From positions 1 to 64,000 of the forward strand of contig CAJTSL010000012.1 in the NCBI GenBank assembly GCA_910578845.1: 64,000 nt of DNA. The letters run 5' to 3'. Source of the DNA: an uncultured Lachnospiraceae bacterium (lineage in GTDB: Bacteria; Bacillota; Clostridia; Lachnospirales; Lachnospiraceae). The notes under the pieces were generated by a model, which was not told the origin of the DNA, ran no database searches, and was given only the letters and a program-made list of their open reading frames with translations. Both the position numbers and the translations under genes were made by a program. Below are positions 27,239-35,908 of this stretch, piece after piece (the first letter of the stretch is position 1; each line of letters starts with the position of its first letter).

Positions 27239-27292
27239 TTAGGCGATTGCGAAACTAGGTTTTGGGAAATTGGAGTTTCGCTAATCACCTAA
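27239..27292 (+). repeat. Dispersed palindromic repeat, full-length copy (glnA leader)
   Basis: The cleanest member: TTAGGCGATTGCGAAACT (27239-27256), a 17-nt loop, and AGTTTCGCTAATCACCTAA (27274-27292), complementary at 17 of 18 positions with one extra base. It ends 34 bp before the glnA start codon. Confidence 0.8.
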
Positions 27293-27326
27293 ATTAATCC
27301 AATATGAAGGGAGCGTATGATACGAG

Positions 27327-28661
27327 ATGAAGAAGAACTATACGAAACAAGATATTATCCGCATAGTGGAGGAGGAAGATGTAGAATTTATCCGCTTGCA
27401 ATTTACCGATATTTTCGGTAATTTGAAGAACGTCGCCATTACGGTGAGCCAGTTAGAAAAGGCATTGAATAATGAATGCATGTTTGACGGCTCTTCCATT
27501 GAAGGTTTTGCGAGGATAGAAGAATCGGATATGTATTTATACCCGGATCTGGATACCTTTGAGATTTTCCCTTGGAGGCCGCAGCAGGGGAAGGTGGCAA
27601 GGCTGATTTGCGACGTATACCGCCCGAACGGAGCGCCATTTGAGGGAGACCCGCGCTATATCCTCAAACGTGCCGTGAAAGAAGCGGCAGACTTAGGATA
27701 TGTCTTTGAAGTCGGGCCGGAGTGCGAGTTTTTCTTATTCAATACGGACGAGAATGCATTGCCGACGACAATAACGCATGAGCAAGCGGGATATTTTGAT
27801 CTGGGGCCGGTAGATTTCGGGGAGAATGCAAGGCGCGACATAGTGTTAACGTTAGAAGATATGGGATTTGTCGTGGAAGCGTCCCATCATGAAGTGGCGC
27901 CGGCGCAGCATGAGATAGATTTCCGTTATGACGATGCATTGACGACAGCGGATCATATTATGACGTTTAAGCTGGCTGTCAAGACGATAGCCAAGCGGCA
28001 CGGGCTGCATGCGACCTTTATGCCGAAGCCTAAGTCTGGTGTGAATGGCTCGGGAATGCATATTAATATGTCTTTGTCCAAAGAAGGCAAGAATATCTTC
28101 GCAGATGCGGACGATAAGTTTGGGCTGAGCAAAGAAGCCTATTATTTTATCGGTGGCATTATGGAGCATATGAAAGGCATGGCGGCCATTACCAATCCAT
28201 TAGTCAATTCTTATAAGAGGCTGGTACCTGGGTTTGAGGCGCCAGTGTATATTGCATGGAGCGCGACGAATAGGAGCCCGTTGATCAGGATACCAGCGAC
28301 ACATGGCAAGGGAACCAGGATAGAGCTGCGTTGCCCGGACCCGGCAGCGAATCCGTACCTTGCCTTCGCCGTTTGCCTGCGGGCAGGGCTCGACGGCATC
28401 TCCAAGCAGATTATGCCACCGCCAAGCGTGGATTGTAATATATTTGAAATGAGCAGCGGGCAAAAGAGCGCATATGGCATTGAAGAGATACCGGGAACTT
28501 TGATGGAGGCTGTTTATCATATGGAAAAAGATGATTTTGTAAGAGAAGTCTTAGGAGAACATACGTATTGTAAATACATTAGTGCCAAGAAAGAAGAATG
28601 GCACCGTTACCGCTCTCAAGTAACGGATTGGGAAATCAAAGAGTATCTCAATCAATTTTAA
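27327..28661 (+). CDS. glnA: Glutamine synthetase, type I
   Basis: Cytosolic ammonium-assimilation enzyme joining glutamate and ammonia with ATP; 444 residues, the length of the Gram-positive GSI-alpha form. Recognisable motifs are MFDGSSIEGFARIEESDMYL near residue 50, the metal/substrate segment GPECEFFLF, HHEVAPAQHEIDFRY, the loop KSGVNGSGMHINMS, and NRSPLIRIPA. The leader contains a promoter, a terminator, a second hairpin and a palindromic repeat, and the next gene codes for an ANTAR protein. Together this suggests control by transcription antitermination in response to nitrogen supply. Confidence 0.95.
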   Translation: MKKNYTKQDIIRIVEEEDVEFIRLQFTDIFGNLKNVAITVSQLEKALNNECMFDGSSIEGFARIEESDMYLYPDLDTFEIFPWRPQQGKVARLICDVYRPNGAPFEGDPRYILKRAVKEAADLGYVFEVGPECEFFLFNTDENALPTTITHEQAGYFDLGPVDFGENARRDIVLTLEDMGFVVEASHHEVAPAQHEIDFRYDDALTTADHIMTFKLAVKTIAKRHGLHATFMPKPKSGVNGSGMHINMSLSKEGKNIFADADDKFGLSKEAYYFIGGIMEHMKGMAAITNPLVNSYKRLVPGFEAPVYIAWSATNRSPLIRIPATHGKGTRIELRCPDPAANPYLAFAVCLRAGLDGISKQIMPPPSVDCNIFEMSSGQKSAYGIEEIPGTLMEAVYHMEKDDFVREVLGEHTYCKYISAKKEEWHRYRSQVTDWEIKEYLNQF

Positions 28662-28746
28662 TCATATTTTACTACATTTCTGCGTTTCTTTTTGCGCATA
28701 ATTTGGTATAACGAGTTTGTGGTACTGATAGATAGGGGGTGGGCGT

Positions 28747-29292
28747 GTGATTCCTATAATCGTTGCTTTGCCGAAAGCGGCAGATGCAAAGGGCATCCGT
28801 GCGATTCTGATGAAGCATGATTTTACTGTTGTGGCGGCGTGTACGACAGGGGCGCAAGTCTTAAGCCAGATTGATGATTGGAATGATGGGATCGTGATAT
28901 GCGGATATAAGCTGGCGGATATGATCTATTCGGAATTGCACGAGTGCCTTCCGGATTCGGTAGATATGATGGTTATGGCTTCGCGAAATGTGATGAGCGA
29001 ATGTATCGGGGACGATATCGTATGCCTTGCCATGCCGCTTAAAGTGCATGATTTGGTCGATGTGACGGCGATGATGTGCCAGTCGGTTATGCGCAGGCGC
29101 AAGAAGGCAAGACAGAAGCCAAAAGTGCGGGATGAGAAGGAAATCGTCCTGATTAAGGAAGCAAAGGAATTACTGATGGCGCGTAACAATATGACGGAAG
29201 AGGAAGCGCACCGGTATATTCAGAAATGCAGCATGGACAGTGGGACAAATATGGCGGAAACGGCACAAATGGTGCTGACGATGATGAATTAG
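28747..29292 (+). CDS. nitR: ANTAR-domain antiterminator (NitR-like)
   Basis: 181-residue RNA-binding regulator. The N-terminal half is a degenerate receiver-like domain (MIPIIVALPKAADAKGIRAIL; position of the usual phospho-Asp reads IVICGYK, so phosphorylation is doubtful). The C-terminal 60 residues are an ANTAR domain (IKEAKELLMARNNMTEEEAHRYIQKCSM, then NMAETAQMVL), the three-helix module that binds paired hexaloop hairpins and prevents termination. A nitR gene next to glnA is known in solventogenic clostridia, and the arrangement here is the same. Starts at GTG 28747 behind AGGGGGTG. The gene symbol rests on context. Confidence 0.82.
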   Translation: MIPIIVALPKAADAKGIRAILMKHDFTVVAACTTGAQVLSQIDDWNDGIVICGYKLADMIYSELHECLPDSVDMMVMASRNVMSECIGDDIVCLAMPLKVHDLVDVTAMMCQSVMRRRKKARQKPKVRDEKEIVLIKEAKELLMARNNMTEEEAHRYIQKCSMDSGTNMAETAQMVLTMMN

Positions 29293-29344
29293 CAGCGTAT
29301 TGTATGGAACGTGCGAAGCGGCATTCGTTTCGCATAAAACACTA

Positions 29345-29372
29345 TTGACAGTCAAATGATATCGGTTAGAAT
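29345..29372 (+). promoter_or_regulatory. Promoter of the beta-helix gene
   Basis: TTGACA (29345-29350), 16-bp spacer, TAGAAT (29367-29372), followed by AGGAGG and the start codon at 29408. Confidence 0.6.
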
Positions 29373-29407
29373 GTTATTATCACGTATGAAAGACAGGAGG
29401 ATTGTCA

Positions 29408-31417
29408 ATGCAATATTATGTATCGACCGATGTAGAACGGACAGGCAACGGGACAAAAGAGCAACCGTTTGCGACGATCCAGGAAGCGGCGCAGGTAGCA
29501 AAAGCAGGAGATGAGGTCATTGTGGCACCCGGTATTTACCGGGAGGCAGTAAATCCACGCTTTGCCGGGAAAGAAGATGCCCGTATCGTATACCGCTCTA
29601 TGGAAAAAGGAAAGGCTGTCATTACGGGCGCGGAACCTGTGACGGCATGGGAGAAAGTGGAGGGGAACGTATGGAAGTGCGTTGTGCCCAATGCTTTGTT
29701 TGGGAGCTATAACCCTTTCACAACGCTTGTCAGCGGGGATTGGTTCATTGCTTCGTTCATTGCCCATACAGGAGAGGTATATTTGAATGATAAGGCTATG
29801 TATGAGGTAACTTCCCTGGAACAGGTAAAGCAGCCTGTTGCGTCGAAGAGTTCGTGGGAGCCGGACTTTTCCGTGTATACATGGTTCGCGGAGCAAGATG
29901 AAGAAGCGGACGCGACGTTAATCTATGCAAACTTCCATGAGTTTGATCCACGGAAGGAGAACGTAGAGATTAATGTGCGCAGGAATTGTTTTTACCCGGA
30001 AGAAGAAGGCATCGGCTACATTACGCTTAGCGGGTTTAGCGTGACAAAAGCAGCGACACAATGGGCGCCGCCGACAGCTTATCAGGAGGGAATGATTGGC
30101 CCTCATTGGTCAAAGGGCTGGATTATTGAAGATTGTGAGGTTTCCCATTCTAAATGCAGCGGCATCTCTCTTGGCAAATATCTACAGCCGCAGAATGATA
30201 ACAAATGGCTGAAATGGAAATACAAAGACGGCACGCAGACAGAGCGTGATTGTATCTGTCAGGCACAGAGGGAAGGGTGGAGCAAGGAGCGGACCGGTTC
30301 TCATGTGATCCGCAGATGTAATATCCATGACTGTGGGCAGACCGGCATCGTCGGACATTTAGGCGGTGTTTTCTCGGTGATTGAGGACAACCATATCCAT
30401 CATATCAATAACCGCCAGAATTTAGCGGGGGCGGAAATCGGCGGTATTAAAATGCATGCGGCGATTGATGTGACAATCCGTAGGAACCATTTCCATCATT
30501 GTACCCGTGGATTGTGGCTTGACTGGCAGGCACAGGGGACACGAGTGTCTTGTAATTTATTCCATGACAATACGCTCCCATTTCCCCATTTATTGTCAGA
30601 AGAAGGCATGACAGGTATCGGAGAGGATATTTTCATAGAAGTATCGCATGGGCCGACGCTAATTGACCATAATCTCTTGCTCTCTAAACGTTCGCTCAAA
30701 TTACCGACACAGGGGGTTGCAGTAGTGCATAACCTGATCGGCGGTGCGCTTACGTGTGTGGGAAGAGGTGTGGACAATGGAGCGAAAACATTGATTTCTC
30801 CGCGCTATACGCCGTATCATTTACCTCACCGTACCGAGATTGCAGGCTTCATGACGATTCTCCACGGCGATATGCGCTTCTATAATAATGTGTTCATACA
30901 GCCGCAGATGGAGCCTTTTTTCAAGCAAGTAGAGGAGCGTTCCACATCGGAGTGGGATGATTTTAATACAGTTGGTGGGACGAAGCCGTATGACGGCTAT
31001 CGGACAGAGGAAGAATGGAAGCAGGAATTTGAAGGATATTGTGGCATGGGATCTGAGCCAAGCGACAGGTATTACATCTCTCTTCCCGTATGGACGGGCG
31101 GAAACTATTATTTTAACGGCGCAAAGCCGTGCGATAAGGAAAAAGACTTCATAGAAGACAAGGAACATACGATTGTCTTAGAGTTAAAGGAGGAAGACGG
31201 GAAAACCGTGTTACATACCAACTTGGGACAATTTATATCGTCTGGAAATCAAAAAATGATAACAACGGAAGTACTGGGCATAGCGTTTGAACCAGAACAG
31301 CGTTTTGAAAATCCGGATGGGACGGATATTATCTTCGATGAGGATTACTTCGGCACAAAGAAGACGGACGTGTTGCCAGGGCCTTTTGCAAACATAGCGG
31401 ATAAGTTAGTTTTGTAA
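29408..31417 (+). CDS. Right-handed beta-helix protein (DUF1565/pectate-lyase-like carbohydrate enzyme)
   Basis: 669 residues, no signal peptide. The N-terminus YYVSTDVERTGNGTKEQPFA and IQEAAQVAKAGDEVIVAPGIYRE is the classic entry of the parallel beta-helix superfamily. Repeated short strands with Asn/His ladders follow (GWIIEDCEVSHSKCSG, HVIRRCNIHDCGQTGIVG, VTIRRNHFHHCTRGLWLDWQ). Such proteins are glycosidases, lyases or epimerases on complex glycans; the exact activity is not readable. Start at ATG 29408 with AGGAGG 7 bp upstream. Own promoter; no obvious operon partners. Confidence 0.85.
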   Translation: MQYYVSTDVERTGNGTKEQPFATIQEAAQVAKAGDEVIVAPGIYREAVNPRFAGKEDARIVYRSMEKGKAVITGAEPVTAWEKVEGNVWKCVVPNALFGSYNPFTTLVSGDWFIASFIAHTGEVYLNDKAMYEVTSLEQVKQPVASKSSWEPDFSVYTWFAEQDEEADATLIYANFHEFDPRKENVEINVRRNCFYPEEEGIGYITLSGFSVTKAATQWAPPTAYQEGMIGPHWSKGWIIEDCEVSHSKCSGISLGKYLQPQNDNKWLKWKYKDGTQTERDCICQAQREGWSKERTGSHVIRRCNIHDCGQTGIVGHLGGVFSVIEDNHIHHINNRQNLAGAEIGGIKMHAAIDVTIRRNHFHHCTRGLWLDWQAQGTRVSCNLFHDNTLPFPHLLSEEGMTGIGEDIFIEVSHGPTLIDHNLLLSKRSLKLPTQGVAVVHNLIGGALTCVGRGVDNGAKTLISPRYTPYHLPHRTEIAGFMTILHGDMRFYNNVFIQPQMEPFFKQVEERSTSEWDDFNTVGGTKPYDGYRTEEEWKQEFEGYCGMGSEPSDRYYISLPVWTGGNYYFNGAKPCDKEKDFIEDKEHTIVLELKEEDGKTVLHTNLGQFISSGNQKMITTEVLGIAFEPEQRFENPDGTDIIFDEDYFGTKKTDVLPGPFANIADKLVL

Positions 31418-31564
31418 AATTTGATAGCTGTTCCTTTTCTCCCTGTAATATGATACAATAGCATTGTTTGTGTGCAAAACCAGGACAAAATCTGGACAAT
31501 AGCAGAAAGTTTGTGCATCCAGGCAGCTGTATGTGGAATATACAGGGAGAAATGGAATTAAGAG

Positions 31565-31712
31565 GATAAAATTGAAAATAAAAAGATAAGATAGAAAATT
31601 AAGAAGATATAAGATAGAAAATAAAAGATATAAAATAGAAAATAAGAAGATATAGGATAGAAAATAAAAAGATATAAGATAGAAAATAAAAAGATATAAG
31701 ATAGAAAAAAGA
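31565..31712 (+). repeat. A/G-rich tandem array of about 22-bp units
   Basis: Six or more units related to AGATAGAAAATAAAAAGATA, length 21-23 bp, fill the leader of the next gene; about 340 bp separate the beta-helix gene from it. Unit length is not a multiple of three and there is no coding potential on the plus strand. Confidence 0.85.
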
Positions 31713-31756
31713 AGACAAGTAGAAATAGAAGATAAAAATGAAATAAAAGACTAAAA

Positions 31757-32407
31757 ATGGAAGATAAAGCAGGAGCGGTCAGAGACGTTATGGCGATGAA
31801 ATTATCAGGCATTGAGAAGTTTAAGAAGTGGTTATTTAAAGTATCGGATTACTTTGATGAGAGTTTGGCATTTACGGCGGTCAGACAGGGGATGATCATG
31901 CTGATTCCTTTATTAGTGCTTGGCGCTATGGCATTGATGTTGAGCAGCCTGCCGATCCCGTTGTACCAGGAAATGTTGTCGAAGATTTTCAATGGGAAGC
32001 TGGTAGAGCTTCTTCAATTTGTCCGTAGCGCATCGCTTGATTTGTTCGCGGTTGCCCTAGCAATGACGACAAGTGTTAGTTATGCTTCGCTAAAACGCAA
32101 AGAGAAAGGCGTCGGGATTGGGGATGCTGTAATGGTAATGCTGATCGCATTAGTTTCTCTTGCCGGTTATTTGGGCATTCAGGAGGAAGGGTTTTCGGTT
32201 GCGGCGCTTGGGACAATCAATATTTTCACGGCATTGCTTGTCACTTTATTGTCAGGATTTCTCTTTTTTCAAATCAAAGAGAAGGGGCTTTTTCGGATCC
32301 GGCATCGGGGAATGGAGGCAGACGGACTCTATGTGGATGCAGTCTCAGGCATTGTCCCGGCATTATTGATTGTTGTTTTTTTGGCATTCTGCGGCAAGTG
32401 TTTATAG
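31757..32407 (+). CDS. PTS EIIC-like membrane domain, N-terminal half (frame broken)
   Basis: First part of a gene split by a frameshift. 216 codons encode about five membrane helices resembling the cellobiose-type EIIC permease domain (KFKKWLFKVSDYFDESLAFTAVRQGMIMLIPLLVLGA region). The frame then ends at TAG 32405-32407, in the middle of a helix. Continuation is found in the -1 frame from the T7 tract at 32376-32382, where the protein proceeds without loss into 32398-33903. The start is unsure: ATG 31757 lacks a ribosome site, and ATG 31790 has AGGAG only at a distance of 15 bp. The full product would be a membrane-bound c-di-GMP phosphodiesterase. Confidence 0.7.
   Translation: MEDKAGAVRDVMAMKLSGIEKFKKWLFKVSDYFDESLAFTAVRQGMIMLIPLLVLGAMALMLSSLPIPLYQEMLSKIFNGKLVELLQFVRSASLDLFAVALAMTTSVSYASLKRKEKGVGIGDAVMVMLIALVSLAGYLGIQEEGFSVAALGTINIFTALLVTLLSGFLFFQIKEKGLFRIRHRGMEADGLYVDAVSGIVPALLIVVFLAFCGKCL
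32377..32383 (+). other. Possible -1 slippery heptamer T-TTT-TTG
   Basis: In the upstream frame the codons are GTT TTT TTG from 32375. A -1 slip on T TTT TTG re-pairs both tRNAs on TTT and enters exactly the frame that continues the EIIC domain (FFGILRQVF). Equally, one T may have been lost from a T8 tract, or may be missing through sequencing error. Confidence 0.5.
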
Positions 32408-33903
32408 CGCTTTTCCATGTAGATTCCCTACAGGCTCTCTTAGAATCAGTGGTAGATGTGCTGCTTGGATGGATTGACAATGATCTTGCCGGAGCTATTG
32501 TTACATTGTTATTAGAGCAGGGGATGTGGTTTGTCGGTATCCACGGCAGTAATGTACTCGACCCGGTCATGCAGGAGAATTTCCTTGGTATGAGCGGAGC
32601 TTCGGTATATAGCAAGTCGTTCCATGATGTGTTCATTTTGCTGGGGGGCTCCGGTTCGGTATTGTGCCTGGTGATTGCCATTTTACTGTTTTCCAAGAAA
32701 GTCAGCATCAGGAATGTATCCAAATTGTCATTGCCGACCGTGATTTTTAATATCAGTGAGATTGCTTCGTTCGGGATACCGATTATTTTGAATCCGATTT
32801 TCCTGATTCCCTATATATGCGTGCCGCTTGTATTATGCTTGATATCATATGCTGCGGTTTATGTCGGGATTGTTCCGCCGGTGCTTCATGAGGTAGGATG
32901 GACGACGCCGATATTCCTTAGCGGCTATCAGGCAACAGGTTCGCTTGCCGGGAGCTTCTTACAGGCGGCATGCCTGGTGGTAGGCGTTTTGCTCTATCTT
33001 CCTTTTCTGCGTCTGTTCGAAGAGCGGGATGTGAGATGCCTGGTGAAGAATGTAAAAGAATTAACGAAAGAGCTGCAAAGGCAGGAAGCGACGAATGCCA
33101 TTGCATCCTTGACAGAACGTAGCGATTTATTAGGCGGTGTAGCCAGATCGCTTGCAGCGGATTTGGAAGATGCTGTCAAGAACCGGAAGTTGTTCCTATT
33201 GTACCAGCCGCAAGTCGATAATGAAGGGAACCATATGGGCGCAGAAGCGCTAATCCGTTGGGATCATCCGATTGCAGGACTGATCTATCCGCCTTTGATC
33301 ATCCAGCTAGCCAAAGAAAGGAAGATGCTGCATGATATAGAGGCATATTTATTTGATGAGGCGGCGCATGCGGTAGTGGAAGTGGGCAAGGTGGTAACGT
33401 CGAATTTTAAAATATCGGTGAATATTACCAATGAATCGCTTGCATGGGAGGAATTCGAAGAATGCCTTGCCGAAACAGTGCGAAAGCATGATATTTCGCC
33501 CAAGCGCTTATGGCTTGAGATAACGGAGCAGGATGCGCTGGTGACATCGGCTGCGTTGTTAGATAAGATACAGCGGTTAAAAGAGCGCGGACATAAATTC
33601 TTAATCGACGATTTTGGCATGGGGCATACGTCGCTTACTTATTTACAGACCAGTCATTTTGGGGTTGTCAAACTCGATGGCTCCCTGACGAGGGATGTGC
33701 TGGAAAATAGCAGGAACCAGAATATCATAGCGGCTATTACCGAGCTTGGCAAATCGTTGCATTTTGATACGGTGGCGGAGTATGTGGAGTCGGATGCGCA
33801 GCGGGATAAACTATTAGAACTTGGCTGCAACGGCTTCCAAGGGTATCTGTATAGCAAACCGGTATCCTTGGAAGAGTTGCTTGTATGGATGCGGGAACAT
33901 TGA
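32398..33903 (+). CDS. PTS EIIC-like C-terminal half fused to EAL phosphodiesterase domain
   Basis: Second part of the split gene. Residues 1-210 complete the EIIC-like fold, including the characteristic GMWFVGIHGSNVLDP. A short coiled linker follows (CLVKNVKELTKELQRQE). From about 255 to the end comes an EAL domain with GAEALIRWDHP, the conserved NITNES, LEITEQ, DDFGMGHTSL, KLDGSL, AEYVE and FQGYLYSKP motifs, so catalysis of c-di-GMP hydrolysis is expected. The GTG at 32398 has no ribosome site, so independent translation is unlikely. Similar EIIC-EAL fusions are known in clostridia and probably sense sugars. Confidence 0.8.
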   Translation: MFIALFHVDSLQALLESVVDVLLGWIDNDLAGAIVTLLLEQGMWFVGIHGSNVLDPVMQENFLGMSGASVYSKSFHDVFILLGGSGSVLCLVIAILLFSKKVSIRNVSKLSLPTVIFNISEIASFGIPIILNPIFLIPYICVPLVLCLISYAAVYVGIVPPVLHEVGWTTPIFLSGYQATGSLAGSFLQAACLVVGVLLYLPFLRLFEERDVRCLVKNVKELTKELQRQEATNAIASLTERSDLLGGVARSLAADLEDAVKNRKLFLLYQPQVDNEGNHMGAEALIRWDHPIAGLIYPPLIIQLAKERKMLHDIEAYLFDEAAHAVVEVGKVVTSNFKISVNITNESLAWEEFEECLAETVRKHDISPKRLWLEITEQDALVTSAALLDKIQRLKERGHKFLIDDFGMGHTSLTYLQTSHFGVVKLDGSLTRDVLENSRNQNIIAAITELGKSLHFDTVAEYVESDAQRDKLLELGCNGFQGYLYSKPVSLEELLVWMREH

Positions 33904-33924
33904 TTGTAATAAACGATTACACGG

Positions 33925-34692
33925 TTACATTGCCTCCTTCATGGCCTTGACGTAATCCCCGATATAGGCAGGGGCATCTTTCCCGTATTTTTCCAGTAAA
34001 CTGACGATAGCGGAACCGACGATGGCTCCGTCCGCGATAGCCGCCATGTCTTTTGCCTGTTCGGGCGTAGCGATGTCGCATCCGATTGCACAGGGAATGT
34101 CAGCGTATTGGCGGGCGATCTGGACGATGGAGGAAAGGCTGGCCTTAATTTCGCTCTTGGCGTCGGTGGTGCCAAGGGATGATGCGATATAGAGAAATCC
34201 TTCCGCTTCTTTGGCAATCATGGCAATACGGTTTTGCGAGGTTGGCGCTATCAGTGATATGAAACCAATGCCATATTTGTGGCAGCTTGGCAGGAATTCC
34301 TCTTTTTCTTCAAACGGCAGATCAGGCAAGATCAGCCCGTCAATGCCAATTTCCTGACAGGTGGCAAGAAAACGCTCTGTGCCGTAAGAGAAGACAACAT
34401 TTGCATAAGTCGTGAACACCAGCGGTATGGAGATGTCATGCCGCAGGTTCTTTACAAATGTAAAAATCTGGTCGGTTGTTACACCGCCATTTAGCGCACG
34501 GACATTGGCGCCATGTATGACGGGGCCTTCTGCGGTGGGATCAGAAAAAGGGATCCCCAGTTCAATTAAATCGGCGCCGTTTTCTACGGCAGCATGGATG
34601 GCTGCGGCTGTTGTATCCAGGTCCGGGTCGCCGCAGGTGATGAAGGCGATAAATGCCTTTCCGTTTCTAAAAGCTTCTTTGATCTTATTCAT
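33925..34692 (-). CDS. trpA: Tryptophan synthase alpha chain
   Basis: Converts indole-3-glycerol phosphate to indole, passed to TrpB through the alpha2beta2 tunnel. 255 residues from the ATG at 34692, which overlaps the end of trpB by 8 bp and has GGGGAGG upstream; the longer frame from 34728 lies inside trpB. The catalytic Glu is in LIELGIPFSDP and Asp in SDPTAEGP; the phosphate-binding loop (AIGCDIATPEQ) is slightly unusual against the common GFGIS. Convergent with the EAL gene; only a weak hairpin lies between. Confidence 0.93.
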   Translation of the reverse strand: MNKIKEAFRNGKAFIAFITCGDPDLDTTAAAIHAAVENGADLIELGIPFSDPTAEGPVIHGANVRALNGGVTTDQIFTFVKNLRHDISIPLVFTTYANVVFSYGTERFLATCQEIGIDGLILPDLPFEEKEEFLPSCHKYGIGFISLIAPTSQNRIAMIAKEAEGFLYIASSLGTTDAKSEIKASLSSIVQIARQYADIPCAIGCDIATPEQAKDMAAIADGAIVGSAIVSLLEKYGKDAPAYIGDYVKAMKEAM

Positions 34693-35884
34693 GGATATCC
34701 TCCCCTCGATAACGTGCAATCGCGGCACAGTCTTTGTCGCCTCTGCCGGATATGGTGATGACGATGATTTGTTCTTTTCGCATAGTCGGTGCGATTTTCA
34801 TGGCATGGGCAACGGCATGGGCTGACTCGATAGCGCAAATGATGCCTTCGGTCTTGGCTAGATATTCAAAGGCGTCTACGGCTTCGTCATCTGTCACGGG
34901 CACATATTGCGCTCTGCCGATGTCATGCAGATAGGCGTGTTCCGGGCCGATGCCGGGATAATCGAGACCGGCGGAGATGGAATAGACAGGTGCGATCTGT
35001 CCGTATGCATCTTGACAGAAGTAAGATTTCATACCGTGGAAAATACCGACCCGTCCGGTATTGACCGTTGCGGCGGTCTCGAAAGTATCAATGCCTCTGC
35101 CGGCCGCTTCGCAGCCAATCAGCATGACTTCCTTATGGTCTATGAAGTGATAGAAACTGCCCATAGCGTTAGAGCCGCCGCCGACACAGGCGATAACGGC
35201 GTCCGGCAGCCTGCCTTCTTTGGCAAGGAGCTGCGCTTTGGTCTCTTTAGAAATCACTGCCTGGAAATCACGCACGATAGTCGGGAACGGATGAGGTCCC
35301 ATCACAGAGCCTAAGCAATAGTGTGTATCGGCAATTCGTGAGGTCCATTCGCGCATCGCTTCGGAGACGGCGTCTTTTAAAGTCGCAGTTCCCGATTTGA
35401 CAGAGACGACATCGGCGCCGAGCAGCTTCATGCGGTATACGTTGAGCGCCTGCCGGATTGTGTCTTCTTCGCCCATGAAGACAACGCATTTCATGTCGAG
35501 CAGCGCCGCGGCGGTCGCGGTCGCGACGCCGTGCTGGCCGGCGCCTGTTTCTGCGATCAGACGGGTCTTGCCCATTTTCTTGGCAAGCAGCGCCTGCCCA
35601 AGCACGTTGTTGATTTTGTGGGAACCGGTGTGGTTTAAGTCTTCCCGTTTCAGATAAATCTTTGCGCCGCATAAATCGCGGCTCATTTTGTCGGCGAAAT
35701 AAAGCCTGGAAGGCCTGCCTGCATATTCGTTTAGCAGTTCGGTCAGTTCTTGGTTGAATGTGGGTTCGTCTTTGTAATGATCATATGCTTTTTCCAGTTC
35801 GATTACGGCATTCATCAGCGTTTCAGGGATATACTGACCGCCATGGATGCCGAAGCGTCCTCTTGGGTTTGTCATGGTTGTCAC
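34685..35884 (-). CDS. trpB: Tryptophan synthase beta chain
   Basis: PLP enzyme condensing indole with serine to give tryptophan; 399 residues. The PLP lysine lies in NHTGSHKINN, and the phosphate loop in CVGGGSNAMG, both typical of the TrpB1 class. Expressed from the T-box leader at 36006-36340, so it responds to uncharged tRNA-Trp. Only trpB and trpA are present here; the earlier trp genes must be elsewhere or missing, in which case the pair may salvage indole. Confidence 0.95.
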   Translation of the reverse strand: MTTMTNPRGRFGIHGGQYIPETLMNAVIELEKAYDHYKDEPTFNQELTELLNEYAGRPSRLYFADKMSRDLCGAKIYLKREDLNHTGSHKINNVLGQALLAKKMGKTRLIAETGAGQHGVATATAAALLDMKCVVFMGEEDTIRQALNVYRMKLLGADVVSVKSGTATLKDAVSEAMREWTSRIADTHYCLGSVMGPHPFPTIVRDFQAVISKETKAQLLAKEGRLPDAVIACVGGGSNAMGSFYHFIDHKEVMLIGCEAAGRGIDTFETAATVNTGRVGIFHGMKSYFCQDAYGQIAPVYSISAGLDYPGIGPEHAYLHDIGRAQYVPVTDDEAVDAFEYLAKTEGIICAIESAHAVAHAMKIAPTMRKEQIIVITISGRGDKDCAAIARYRGEDIHE

Positions 35885-35908
35885 ATGCTCCTTTCGGTTT
35901 ATTGTTTT

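Noticed and set aside
29405..29896. Open frame of 163 codons on the minus strand inside the beta-helix gene
   Set aside because: Opposite strand of a coding region with clear family motifs; cysteine- and arginine-rich antisense composition.
31565..31712. Considered as a CRISPR array, together with the other tandem repeats
   Set aside because: Units are directly adjacent, 15-27 bp long, without unique spacers, and there are no cas genes.
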